DNA from: Rhizorhabdus sp049889055
Lineage (GTDB): Bacteria; Pseudomonadota; Alphaproteobacteria; Sphingomonadales; Sphingomonadaceae
Direction of reading: 5' to 3'
Assembly (NCBI RefSeq): GCF_049889055.1
Contig: NZ_JBLTWO010000008.1
Location: forward strand, 124,001-188,000
DNA: 64,000 nucleotides
Position 1 is the first letter of the stretch; each line of letters starts with the position of its first letter. The position numbers and the translations under genes were made by a program. Shown here piece by piece: positions 43,174 through 51,307 of this stretch. The notes under the pieces were generated by a model. It had not been told where the DNA came from, did no database searches, and saw only the letters and a list, made by a program, of their open reading frames with translations.

Positions 43174-44478
43174 TCAGCCCTCGCCGACCGGTAGATCGGC
43201 CAGTTCGTCCGGCTTCGGTCCTCCCGTCGCCCAGTCGATCAGCTGAACCGCATGGACGACCGGGCGGGCGCTGCGCATCCCGATCTGGACCGCGCAGCCG
43301 ATATTGCCGGTCGCGACCAGATCGGCCTCAAGCCGGTCGAGATTGGCGACCTTGCGGTCGCCGAGGCGGCCGGCCAGGTCGGGCTGGAGGATGTTGTAGG
43401 TTCCCGCAGATCCGCAGCAGAGATGGGCCTCGGCCGGCATCACCACCCGATAGCCCGCAGCCGCGAGCAGCTTGCGGGGGACGTCGGGCAGCTTCTGGCC
43501 ATGCTGGAGCGAGCAGGCGCCATGATAGGCGACGGTAACGCCCGACCGCTGAGGCGCGGGCAGGTCGAGGGGAGCCAGAAACTCACTGATATCGCGGGCA
43601 AGGGCGGAAACCCGCGCGGCCCGATCGGCGTAGGCGGGATCCTCCCGCAGCATGAAGCCATAGTCCTTGATCGTCGTGCCGCAGCCCGACGCCGTGATCA
43701 GGATGGCATCGAGCCCGTCCGCCTCGATCAGGCGCGACCAGGCGTCGACATTGCGCCGCGCGGCCTCCAGTGCTGCCTCTTCCTTGCCCATATGGTGGAC
43801 GAGCGCGCCGCAGCAGACTTCGCCCGGCGCAGGCGCTACCCGATAGCCGAGGCGCGCGAGCAGGCGTAGTGTCGCGGCACGGATTTGCGGACGGAGAACG
43901 GGCTCGGCGCAGCCTTGCAGCAGGGCGACGCGGCCGATGGGATTTTCAGGAGCCGCTTCCGATTGCATCGGTGTCGGCCTGTTGCGGGGCGCCAGTTCGA
44001 GCATGGCGGCCAGCGGCCGGGTTTGCGACGTTCGCCTGAACAAGGGGGCCAGCGGTCGGACGAGGCGTGCCAGTCCCAGAGCGAGGCGGAATCGGCGCGG
44101 ATAGGGCAGCACCGCAGCGAGCAGCGCCCGGATCGCCCGCTCCGCCAGCGGGCGGCGATAGCGGCGTTCGATATAGACGCGCGCATGGTCGACCAGGTGC
44201 ATGTAGTTCACGCCCGAGGGGCAGGTCGTCATGCAGGACAGGCAGGACAGGCAGCGGTCGATATGCTTGACCACCTGCGGCGTCGGCTCGGCCTCCGTTT
44301 CCAGCATGTTCTGGATCAGGTAGATGCGGCCGCGCGGGCTATCGAGTTCGTCGCCGAGCAGCACATAGGTCGGGCAGGTCGCGGTGCAGAAGCCGCAATG
44401 GACGCATTTGCGGATCACGGCTTCGGCGACCGCCGTCGCGGGATCGGCGAGCTGTTCGGGGGTGAAGTCAGTCCTCAT
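43174..44478 (-). CDS. glcF: Glycolate oxidase iron-sulfur subunit GlcF
   Basis: A 434-residue electron-transfer subunit. Two 4Fe-4S motifs are near the N-terminus: CVHCGFCTATCPTY and CLSCLSCMTTCPSGV. Two CCG domains follow (EVCCGALVHHMG and AHLCCGSAGTYNI). With GlcD and GlcE it forms the membrane-associated glycolate oxidase that turns glycolate into glyoxylate and feeds electrons to quinone. It is the last gene of glcD-glcE-glcF on the minus strand, overlapping glcE by 11 bases. Confidence 0.95.
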   Translation of the reverse strand: MRTDFTPEQLADPATAVAEAVIRKCVHCGFCTATCPTYVLLGDELDSPRGRIYLIQNMLETEAEPTPQVVKHIDRCLSCLSCMTTCPSGVNYMHLVDHARVYIERRYRRPLAERAIRALLAAVLPYPRRFRLALGLARLVRPLAPLFRRTSQTRPLAAMLELAPRNRPTPMQSEAAPENPIGRVALLQGCAEPVLRPQIRAATLRLLARLGYRVAPAPGEVCCGALVHHMGKEEAALEAARRNVDAWSRLIEADGLDAILITASGCGTTIKDYGFMLREDPAYADRAARVSALARDISEFLAPLDLPAPQRSGVTVAYHGACSLQHGQKLPDVPRKLLAAAGYRVVMPAEAHLCCGSAGTYNILQPDLAGRLGDRKVANLDRLEADLVATGNIGCAVQIGMRSARPVVHAVQLIDWATGGPKPDELADLPVGEG

Positions 44479-45643
44479 CGTCGTGATCCAGAAAGCGCCC
44501 GCTTTCGAAGATGTCGGCGGGGTCGAAGGCGCGGCGCACGCGGCGTTCGAGCGCCATGACGCCGGACGGGCGGGGATGTTCGAAGGGAGTGCGCGTGCGC
44601 AGCTCGGCAGGCGCCCGGATCAGCGTCGCCTGACCGCCGAGCTCCGCCGTCATGGACCGGATATGCTCGGCGGGGGCGTCGCTGGCCAGCCAGAGCAGGC
44701 CGCCGGCCCAGTCCATCAGCCAGCGGCCTGTGCCGGCGCCCAGCCGCTCGATGAGGGCGGGGGACTGGTGCGCGGGAAGGCTGACCCGCCAGAGGATCGG
44801 CGTATCGCTAAGCGGTGCGGCGATGCGGACGGCGTTCCAGCAGTCGGCCTGCTCAGCGTCGGACAGGGGGCGCGGCTTTCCGTGGTCGCGCAACAGGTCC
44901 GGCAAGGCGAGGCACCGCGCTTCGACCGAGGGAGCGAAGCCCTGCACGCGCAGAAGCGTCAGCGAGGGCCGGTCGCCATCGACGGGCAGATGTGCCGCCG
45001 CCGATACGTCGCACGGGCCGCCCAGCGCGCAGGCCATCGCCCGATGGGCGGCGGCCGGCGAAAGCCCTTCGATCGCGAGCGTGCGGACCATGCGCGGGCG
45101 GGGCAGGACCTTCAGCGTCATCTCGGTGACGGCGGCAAGCCGGCCCCAGCTGCCGGCGATCAGCTTGGGCAGGTCATAGCCGGTGACATTCTTGACCACC
45201 TTCCCGCCCGCCACGAAGCGTTCGCTGCGCCCCGAAATGGCGGTAAGGCCGAGCAGATGATCGCGCGGCGCGCCGGCGGTGAGGCGGCCGCTGCCTGCCG
45301 TTCCCGAAAGCACCGCGCCGCCGATGGTGCCACAGCCGGCAGGCTCGCCGAACAGCGGTGACGGGTCGAACGGCTCGAAAGCGAGCATCTGCCCATGATC
45401 GGTGAGCAGCGTCTCGATCTCGGCGAGGGGTGTCGCGGGCCTGACGGTCAGGACGAGTTCAGGCGGGTCATAGTCGACGATGCCGGTGAACGCCGTGAGG
45501 TCGACGATGTCCGCCTCGCGCGGCGCGCCCATGACGCGGCGGGTGCCTCCGGCGCGCAGTTCGAGCGTGCGATGATGCGCGGCGGCGTCGACGAACAGCG
45601 CCGCCAGCTGGTCTTCATCGGTGGGACGGTGGGTGAGGGGCAT
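44468..45643 (-). CDS. glcE: Glycolate oxidase FAD-binding subunit GlcE
   Basis: A 391-residue subunit with an FAD-binding-4 (PCMH-like) domain. It begins MPLTHRPTDEDQLAALF and contains LELRAGGTRRVMG, EPAGCGTIGGAVLSGTAGSG and VKNVTGYDLPKLIAGSWG. The C-terminal domain is shorter than in GlcD, as usual. ATG 45643 overlaps the glcD stop by one base, marking a tightly coupled operon. It works with GlcD and GlcF in glycolate oxidation. Confidence 0.94.
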   Translation of the reverse strand: MPLTHRPTDEDQLAALFVDAAAHHRTLELRAGGTRRVMGAPREADIVDLTAFTGIVDYDPPELVLTVRPATPLAEIETLLTDHGQMLAFEPFDPSPLFGEPAGCGTIGGAVLSGTAGSGRLTAGAPRDHLLGLTAISGRSERFVAGGKVVKNVTGYDLPKLIAGSWGRLAAVTEMTLKVLPRPRMVRTLAIEGLSPAAAHRAMACALGGPCDVSAAAHLPVDGDRPSLTLLRVQGFAPSVEARCLALPDLLRDHGKPRPLSDAEQADCWNAVRIAAPLSDTPILWRVSLPAHQSPALIERLGAGTGRWLMDWAGGLLWLASDAPAEHIRSMTAELGGQATLIRAPAELRTRTPFEHPRPSGVMALERRVRRAFDPADIFESGRFLDHDDED

Positions 45644-47136
45644 CAGAAGCGCGGCAGATCGGGATGGGGCAGGGCGCCGCGATGGACATGCATCCGGCCG
45701 AGTTCGGCGCAACGGTGAAGCGTCGGGAACATCTTGCCCGGATTGAGCAGCAGGGCGGGATCGAAGGCGCACTTCACCCGCTGCTGGTGGGCGAGATCGA
45801 CCTCGCTGAACATCTCGGGCATCAGGTCGCGCTTCTCGACGCCGACGCCATGTTCGCCCGTGAGAACGCCGCCCATCTCTACGCAGAGGCGGAGGATATC
45901 GTTGCCGAAGGCCTCGGCGCGTTCGAGCTGCCCTTGCTCATTGGCGTCGTAGAGGATCAGCGGGTGGAGGTTGCCGTCGCCCGCGTGGAAGACATTGGCG
46001 ACGCCGAGGCCATAGCGCTCGGACAAAGCGGCCATCCGCTCGAGCACCTCGGGGAGACGTCGGCGGGGAATGGTGCCGTCCATGCAATAATAATCGGGGG
46101 CCAGCCGGCCGACCGCTGGAAAGGCGGCCTTGCGTCCCGCCCAGAAGGCCAGCCGTTCGGCCTCGTCGCGTGACGCCCGGATCGACGAGGCGTCATGGCC
46201 GGCGGCGATCTTCGCTACCTCCTCGGCCAGATGGCCGCATTCGGCTTCCGGGCCGTCGAGTTCGACGATCAACAGCGCCTCGGCATCGAGCGGATAACCG
46301 ACGTTGACGAAGGCCTCGGCGGCGTGGATGGCGGGCCGGTCCATCATCTCCATGCCGGCCGGGATGATGCCGGCGGCGATGATGTCGGCGACGCATTGAC
46401 CGGCGCTGGCGACCGACGGGAAGCCGATCAGCAGCGCCTGCGCGGTCTGCGGACGCGGCAGGATCCGGACGGTGACTTCGGTGACGATGCCGAGCAGGCC
46501 TTCGGAGCCGACCACGACGCCGAGGAGATCGAGCCCGGCGGGGTCGAGATGGCGGCCGCCGAGCCGGAGCACCTCACCCTCCATCGTCACCAGTTCGACA
46601 CCGAGGACATTGTTCGTTGTCAGGCCATATTTGAGGCAGTGGACCCCGCCCGAATTCTCGGCGACGTTGCCGCCGATGGTGCAGGCGATCTGGCTGGACG
46701 GGTCTGGCGCATAATAGAATCCGCGCTCTTCGACCGCCCGGGTGATCGCCAGATTGGTGACACCCGGCTGGACGACGGCGATCCGGTCGACATAGTCGAC
46801 GTCGAGGATGCGGTTGAAGCGGGCCATGCCGACCAGCACGGCGTCGGCCAGCGGGAGCGCACCGCCCGAAAGCGACGTGCCGGCACCCCTGGGGACGACT
46901 TTGACATTTTCGGCATGGCAGTAGCGCAAGACCCGGCAGAGCTGGTCGACGGTTTTGGGCAGCACGACGGCTAACGGGGGCTGGCGATAGGCGGTCAGCC
47001 CATCGCTCTCATAGGGACGGAGTTCGGCGGGATCGTCGATCACCCCTTCGCCGGGGACGATCGCGCGCAGGGCGGCGACGATGGTGCCGCGTTGCTGCAG
47101 CGTCCGGCTGTCGGGCTCCGGCATTTTCAAAGACAT
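45643..47136 (-). CDS. glcD: Glycolate oxidase catalytic subunit GlcD
   Basis: A 497-residue flavin subunit. The PCMH FAD-binding domain shows VKVVPRGAGTSLSGGALPLA and PDPSSQIACTIGGNVAENSG. The C-terminal FAD-oxidase domain shows VFHAGDGNLHPLILYD and LTGEHGVGVEKRDLM, the conserved His-rich sites of the D-2-hydroxyacid dehydrogenase group. ATG 47136 follows GGGGAGAG. It is the first gene of the glcDEF operon. No glcC-type regulator lies beside it. Confidence 0.95.
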   Translation of the reverse strand: MSLKMPEPDSRTLQQRGTIVAALRAIVPGEGVIDDPAELRPYESDGLTAYRQPPLAVVLPKTVDQLCRVLRYCHAENVKVVPRGAGTSLSGGALPLADAVLVGMARFNRILDVDYVDRIAVVQPGVTNLAITRAVEERGFYYAPDPSSQIACTIGGNVAENSGGVHCLKYGLTTNNVLGVELVTMEGEVLRLGGRHLDPAGLDLLGVVVGSEGLLGIVTEVTVRILPRPQTAQALLIGFPSVASAGQCVADIIAAGIIPAGMEMMDRPAIHAAEAFVNVGYPLDAEALLIVELDGPEAECGHLAEEVAKIAAGHDASSIRASRDEAERLAFWAGRKAAFPAVGRLAPDYYCMDGTIPRRRLPEVLERMAALSERYGLGVANVFHAGDGNLHPLILYDANEQGQLERAEAFGNDILRLCVEMGGVLTGEHGVGVEKRDLMPEMFSEVDLAHQQRVKCAFDPALLLNPGKMFPTLHRCAELGRMHVHRGALPHPDLPRF

Positions 47137-47462
47137 CCGCTCTCCCCTGCCGTCGCTGCCGGAACGCAGAAGCGCACCCGTCGACGTCCGATTCGCGATA
47201 TCCCCGGATCCGGACAGTGCCAAGCTGCTGCTTTGGCGGGCTGGAATTGGTCGTGCCTCTTGCTGATCGCCGCGAAGCCCTTGCGTTGATTGGCAAAAAA
47301 TGGCGGAAATCCTGCCATGACCGAGTGAGCCGGACGAGATTCCACGACGTTTGGCCGTTGCGGGAATCCGGCAATCGTGAAAATGGCATCCGCCGCCGTA
47401 ACATGATACTGGGCGGGCATAGCGGTCGAGGGGGCTCGACGGCTTAGCTGGGTGTAAGCGTC
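47137..47462. other. Intergenic region between glcD and the PEP-CTERM gene
   Basis: About 325 bases that should carry divergent promoters. A rough dyad (ATGGC / GCCAT, 47300-47318) lies mid-way. I found no convincing sigma-54 site, the type often tied to PEP-CTERM genes, and no short gene with a ribosome site. Confidence 0.35.
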
Positions 47463-48182
47463 ATGCGTAATCTGTTCGGATCGATCGTTGCAGTTGCTGC
47501 GGCGCTGGTGATCGCCGGTCCCTCTCCAGCGGCGGTTCTCATCAACAGTTCCAACGTCGGCTATTCGTTCACGACAGATTATACGGGCCTCGTAGGGGGC
47601 GGAAGCACGGCGCTGGTCGGCGGTCTCAGCACGTTTACCTTTACGGGACTGAGCAACAGCGGGCTTACCTATAATTTCAACTATTCGATCACCAACGACT
47701 CTTCCGTAACGTCGAGGCTGACCTCGTTCGGCTTCGATGTAGATCCCAACGTCAGCGGGGCATTCTCGACTGGCACCTATGCCAGTGCCAATCTGAACAA
47801 TAATTTCCCAAGCGGTGTGGGAACGGTCGATGTCTGCTTCGAGGCCGATAGCAACGGCAATTGCGCAGGGGGGTCGGCAGGCCTGACGGCCAATCAGACA
47901 GGTACGGGCTCGTTCGCGCTGACCTTTTCGCAAGTGATGGCCTCGGTATCACTCGACAGCTTCGTGACTCGATTCCAATCGATCAACCCCAAGATCAATG
48001 GCTCAAGCTCCGGCGTGGGCATCGGCTCGGTCATCAGCTCCAGCGGCGGAGGCAATCCGATCGTGGCGCCCGAGCCGGCGACCTGGATGATGCTGATCTC
48101 CGGCTTCCTGCTGATTGGCGGCGTCATGCGCCGCAACAGGTCCGGCTTGTCAGGCCTTCGTCTCGATGCGGCTGGTCGCTAA
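47463..48182 (+). CDS. PEP-CTERM sorting domain protein
   Basis: A 239-residue exported protein. The signal peptide is MRNLFGSIVAVAAALVIAGP. The body is rich in Gly, Ser, Thr and Asn beta-structure (STFTFTGLSNSGLTYNFNYS) with one Cys pair near 135-145. The C-terminus is a canonical PEP-CTERM signal: VAPEPATWMMLISGFLLIGG followed by MRRNR. Such proteins are cleaved and anchored or released by an exosortase and are linked to exopolysaccharide/floc matrices. No exosortase is in the window. The overall look is that of the 'cistern' group, stated with low certainty. Confidence 0.92.
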   Translation: MRNLFGSIVAVAAALVIAGPSPAAVLINSSNVGYSFTTDYTGLVGGGSTALVGGLSTFTFTGLSNSGLTYNFNYSITNDSSVTSRLTSFGFDVDPNVSGAFSTGTYASANLNNNFPSGVGTVDVCFEADSNGNCAGGSAGLTANQTGTGSFALTFSQVMASVSLDSFVTRFQSINPKINGSSSGVGIGSVISSSGGGNPIVAPEPATWMMLISGFLLIGGVMRRNRSGLSGLRLDAAGR

Positions 48183-48285
48183 GTAAACAATCGTAAACCA
48201 TGGTCGGTTACCCCCGATTACCGTAACGATGGGCGCGCGGATCAGTTAGGACTGCTCCCGTCGAGCCGATCCGGCGGGGGGCAGC

Positions 48286-48549
48286 ATGCGCGATTTTCGC
48301 AGAGTGGCAGTGATGGCGGTCACGGTGATACTGATGGCCGTCCCTGTGGCGGCTGGCGTTCCCTCGTCCCTTGGCGGCGAAGCGCTTTACGCTATCGCCA
48401 GCGGCAGTCTGAAATGGGTTGCCGAAGCCAATATGGGATTGGCCGCATCCGAACCCGAGACCTGGATGATGCTGCTCGGCGGCATTGGTCTGATCGGGAG
48501 CACGCTCAGGCGCCGCAACCGGGCTTTGGATCGCCGCCAGCTGGTTTGA
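48286..48549 (+). CDS. Minimal PEP-CTERM-like protein
   Basis: An 87-residue protein consisting almost only of a signal peptide (VMAVTVILMAVPVAAGVPS), a 25-residue mature part, and a PEP-CTERM-type tail SEPETWMMLLGGIGLIGSTL with a basic end RRRNRALDRRQ. The tail has SEP instead of PEP plus the usual W, hydrophobic helix and Arg cluster. After processing only a very short peptide would remain. It follows the larger PEP-CTERM gene by about 100 bases. Confidence 0.75.
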   Translation: MRDFRRVAVMAVTVILMAVPVAAGVPSSLGGEALYAIASGSLKWVAEANMGLAASEPETWMMLLGGIGLIGSTLRRRNRALDRRQLV

Positions 48550-48576
48550 TCATTTTCTCCCGATGGCGGGAGTCCT

Positions 48577-48930
48577 ATGGAGCGTCGCATGACGCTCGCA
48601 CCCCTCATTCTCCTCGTCTGTTCCAACATCTTCATGACGATCGCCTGGTACGGGCACCTTAAATTCGCGGATGCGCGGCTGTGGATCGTCATCCTGGCGT
48701 CCTGGGGCATCGCCCTCGTCGAATATTGTTTTGCCGTGCCCGCGAACCGGATCGGCTATCTCCATGGCTGGAGCGCCGGTCAGCTCAAGATCACCCAGGA
48801 AATCGTGACCCTGGTCGTGTTCGCGCTGTTTGCCGTCTTCGTGCTGGGCGAGCATCTCGGCTGGCGCCATCTCGGTGCCTTTGCCTGCATGGTGGGAGCC
48901 GCCTGCTTCATGTTCGTCGGCAAGAGCTGA
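48577..48930 (+). CDS. DUF486/DMT family small membrane protein
   Basis: A 117-residue protein with four membrane helices and the DUF486 hallmark opening LLVCSNIFMTIAWYGHLKFA, then EYCFAVPANRIGY and LKITQEIVTLVVFALFAVFV. It is related to the EmrE/DMT superfamily but its cargo is unknown. Starts at ATG 48577 and 48589 are both preceded by a GGAG-type site. It is upstream of hslV in the same direction. Confidence 0.88.
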   Translation: MERRMTLAPLILLVCSNIFMTIAWYGHLKFADARLWIVILASWGIALVEYCFAVPANRIGYLHGWSAGQLKITQEIVTLVVFALFAVFVLGEHLGWRHLGAFACMVGAACFMFVGKS

Positions 48931-48991
48931 GCGCGATTGCGCAACCGCCGCGCCGTTCCCATATCGCTCTCCGCAAAGCATCAGGACGGAT

Positions 48992-49543
48992 ATGAGCGAA
49001 CTTCCCAAATGGCATGGCACCACGATCTTGTCGGTGCGCAAGAATGGCAAGGTCGTCGTGATCGGCGACGGCCAGGTTTCGATGGGCAACACGGTGATGA
49101 AGCCGAACGCCCGCAAGGTCCGCAAGCTGGGCGACGGATCGGTAATCGGCGGCTTTGCCGGCGCAACCGCCGACGCCTTCACCCTGTTCGACCGGCTCGA
49201 GCGCAAGCTGGAGCAGTATAGCGGGCAGTTGCTGCGCGCGGCGGTCGAACTCGCCAAGGATTGGCGGACCGACAAATATCTGCGCAACCTCGAAGCGATG
49301 ATGATCGTCGCCGACAAGGACGTGACGCTGATCCTGACGGGCAATGGCGACGTGCTCGAGCCGGTCGGCGGGGTGGCCGCGATCGGATCAGGCGGCAATT
49401 TCGCTTTGTCGGCCGCGCGCGCGCTGGTCGACTATGAGCCTGATGCCGAGACATTGTGCCGCAAGGCGATGGCGATCGCGGCCGAACTCTGTGTCTTCAC
49501 CAATGACAGCCTGACGGTCGAGGCGCTCGACAGCGCCGCCTGA
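48992..49543 (+). CDS. hslV: ATP-dependent protease subunit HslV
   Basis: A 183-residue peptidase subunit of the HslUV (ClpQY) protease, a threonine protease of the proteasome fold. The catalytic Thr is in KWHGTTILSVRKNG and the chamber motif is VVVIGDGQVSMGNTVMK with conserved Lys (ARKVRKL). A nine-residue extension precedes the Thr pair, so processing or an unusual N-terminus is needed; the same extension occurs in other Alphaproteobacteria. The hslU gene follows 41 bases later. Confidence 0.97.
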   Translation: MSELPKWHGTTILSVRKNGKVVVIGDGQVSMGNTVMKPNARKVRKLGDGSVIGGFAGATADAFTLFDRLERKLEQYSGQLLRAAVELAKDWRTDKYLRNLEAMMIVADKDVTLILTGNGDVLEPVGGVAAIGSGGNFALSAARALVDYEPDAETLCRKAMAIAAELCVFTNDSLTVEALDSAA

Positions 49544-49584
49544 GCGGTTCCCGCTCCCGACAAGCCCAAGCGAAAGCAGGATTT

Positions 49585-50886
49585 ATGAACGACCAACTGA
49601 CTCCCAAGGCGATCGTCGCCGCGCTCGACGCGCATATCGTCGGCCAGGCCGATGCCAAGCGCGCCGTCGCCGTTGCCCTGCGCAATCGCTGGCGCCGGCA
49701 GCGTCTGCCCGACACATTGCGCGACGAGGTCACGCCGAAGAACATCCTGATGATCGGCCCGACCGGCTGCGGCAAGACCGAGATCAGCCGCCGCCTGGCG
49801 AAGCTCGCCGACGCGCCCTTCGTCAAGGTCGAGGCGACCAAATTCACCGAGGTCGGCTATGTCGGCCGCGACGTCGAGCAGATCGCCCGCGATCTGGTCG
49901 AGGAAGCCGTCCGCCTCGAAAAGGAGCGCCGCCGCAGCGCGGTCAAGGACAAGGCCGAGGAGGCGGCTCTGGCTCGCCTGCTCGATGCGCTGGTCGGCAA
50001 GGATGCGAGCGAGGCGACGCGGCTGGCCTTCCGTCAGCGCTTCCAGGATCATCAGCTCGACGACAAGGAAATCGAGATCGAGGTCGAGGATTCGGGCGGC
50101 ATGCCGTTCGAACTGCCCGGCATGAACGGTCAGGTCGGCATGATCAACCTCAGCGACATGATGGGCAAGGCCATGGGCCAGGGGCGCACCAAGCGCCGCA
50201 AGATGACGGTCCGCGCCGCGTGGTCGAAGCTGGTCGACGAAGAGGCGGACAAGCGGCTCGATCAGGACGAGGTCAGCCGGTCCGCGCTTCAGGATGCCGA
50301 GCAGAATGGCATCGTTTTCCTCGACGAGATCGACAAGATCGCGGTGTCCGACGTGCGCGGCGGTTCGGTCAGCCGCGAAGGCGTGCAGCGTGATCTGCTG
50401 CCGCTGATCGAGGGAACGACCGTTTCGACCAAATATGGTCCGCTCAAGACCGACCATATATTGTTCATCGCGTCGGGCGCCTTCCATGTCGCCAAGCCGT
50501 CGGACCTGCTGCCCGAATTGCAGGGCCGCCTGCCGATCCGGGTCGAACTGAAGGCGCTGACCGAACAGGATTTCGTGCGAATATTATCGGACACGCGCGC
50601 GAGTCTGACCGAACAATATCGCGCGCTGATCGGTACCGAGGGTGTCGAGATCGGTTTCACCGACGACGGCATCGCTGCGATCGCGAAGGTCGCGGCCGAG
50701 GTCAACGGGCAGATCGAGAATATCGGTGCGCGGCGCCTGTCGACGGTGATGGAGAAGCTGCTTGAGGAGATCAGCTTCGACGCCGAGGACCGTAAAGGAA
50801 CGACGATCACGATCGATCGCGCCTATGTCGACGGCCAGCTGAGCGCGGTCGCCCGCGACACCGATCTTTCCAAATATGTTCTGTGA
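49585..50886 (+). CDS. hslU: ATP-dependent protease ATPase subunit HslU
   Basis: A 433-residue AAA+ unfoldase. Walker A is LMIGPTGCGKTEISRRLAKL, the pore loop GYVGRD follows, the I-domain is charged (about residues 110-230), Walker B is NGIVFLDEIDKIA, and sensor motifs are in GRLPIRVELKALTEQDF and IGARRLSTVMEKLLEEISFD. It ends in the HslV-activating tail DLSKYVL. It feeds unfolded proteins to HslV and is often heat-shock controlled. Confidence 0.97.
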   Translation: MNDQLTPKAIVAALDAHIVGQADAKRAVAVALRNRWRRQRLPDTLRDEVTPKNILMIGPTGCGKTEISRRLAKLADAPFVKVEATKFTEVGYVGRDVEQIARDLVEEAVRLEKERRRSAVKDKAEEAALARLLDALVGKDASEATRLAFRQRFQDHQLDDKEIEIEVEDSGGMPFELPGMNGQVGMINLSDMMGKAMGQGRTKRRKMTVRAAWSKLVDEEADKRLDQDEVSRSALQDAEQNGIVFLDEIDKIAVSDVRGGSVSREGVQRDLLPLIEGTTVSTKYGPLKTDHILFIASGAFHVAKPSDLLPELQGRLPIRVELKALTEQDFVRILSDTRASLTEQYRALIGTEGVEIGFTDDGIAAIAKVAAEVNGQIENIGARRLSTVMEKLLEEISFDAEDRKGTTITIDRAYVDGQLSAVARDTDLSKYVL

Positions 50887-50899
50887 GTAAGGTGCCCGT

Positions 50900-50935
50900 G
50901 CCCCCTGCCAACCGGCCGCCGGCCGGGCAGGGGGC
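50900..50935. other. GC-rich hairpin after hslU
   Basis: Arms GCCCCCTGCC and GGCAGGGGGC, with a second CCGGCC palindrome in the loop. There is no T-run, so it is more likely an attenuator-like or mRNA-stabilising hairpin than an intrinsic terminator. Confidence 0.55.
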
Positions 50936-50959
50936 GCCCGGCCGCAAGAGGGGAAGACG

Positions 50960-51307
50960 ATGACGGTGACCATGTACGGCATCAAGAATTGCGACACCAT
51001 CAAGAAGGCGCGGACCTGGCTGGAGGAGCGCGGGATCGACTATCGCTTTCACGACTATAAGGCGGCGGGCGTCGACCGCGATACCCTGGTGCGCTGGTGC
51101 GGCGAACTGGGCTGGGAGGTGCTGCTCAACCGCGCCGGCACCACCTTCCGCAAGCTGCCCGATGCGGATCGCGCCGACATCGACGAGGCCAAGGCGATCG
51201 GGCTGATGGAAGCGCAGCCGTCGATGATCAAGCGGCCGGTGCTGGACGTGGGCGGTCAGTTGCTCGTCGGTTTCAAGCCCGATCTCTATGCGGCCAGGTT
51301 CGGCTGA
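50960..51307 (+). CDS. ArsC/Spx-like reductase (YffB family)
   Basis: A 115-residue thioredoxin-fold protein with the ArsC family opening VTMYGIKNCDTIKKARTWLE. Only one Cys lies in the active-site region (NCDTIKK), as in YffB-type proteins, and a conserved cis-Pro segment is in MIKRPVLDVGGQLLVGF. These proteins resemble arsenate reductase but probably act as glutathione-dependent thiol reductases. The stop meets the stop of the GGDEF gene on the other strand. Confidence 0.88.
   Translation: MTVTMYGIKNCDTIKKARTWLEERGIDYRFHDYKAAGVDRDTLVRWCGELGWEVLLNRAGTTFRKLPDADRADIDEAKAIGLMEAQPSMIKRPVLDVGGQLLVGFKPDLYAARFG

Noticed and set aside
47220..47300. Possible sigma-54 promoter upstream of the PEP-CTERM gene
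   Set aside because: The best GG...GC spacing is eleven bases instead of ten and the flanks do not match TGGCAC-N5-TTGC.
50900..50935. Hairpin after hslU considered as an intrinsic terminator
   Set aside because: Strong stem but no T-run on either strand, so kept only as a structural hairpin.
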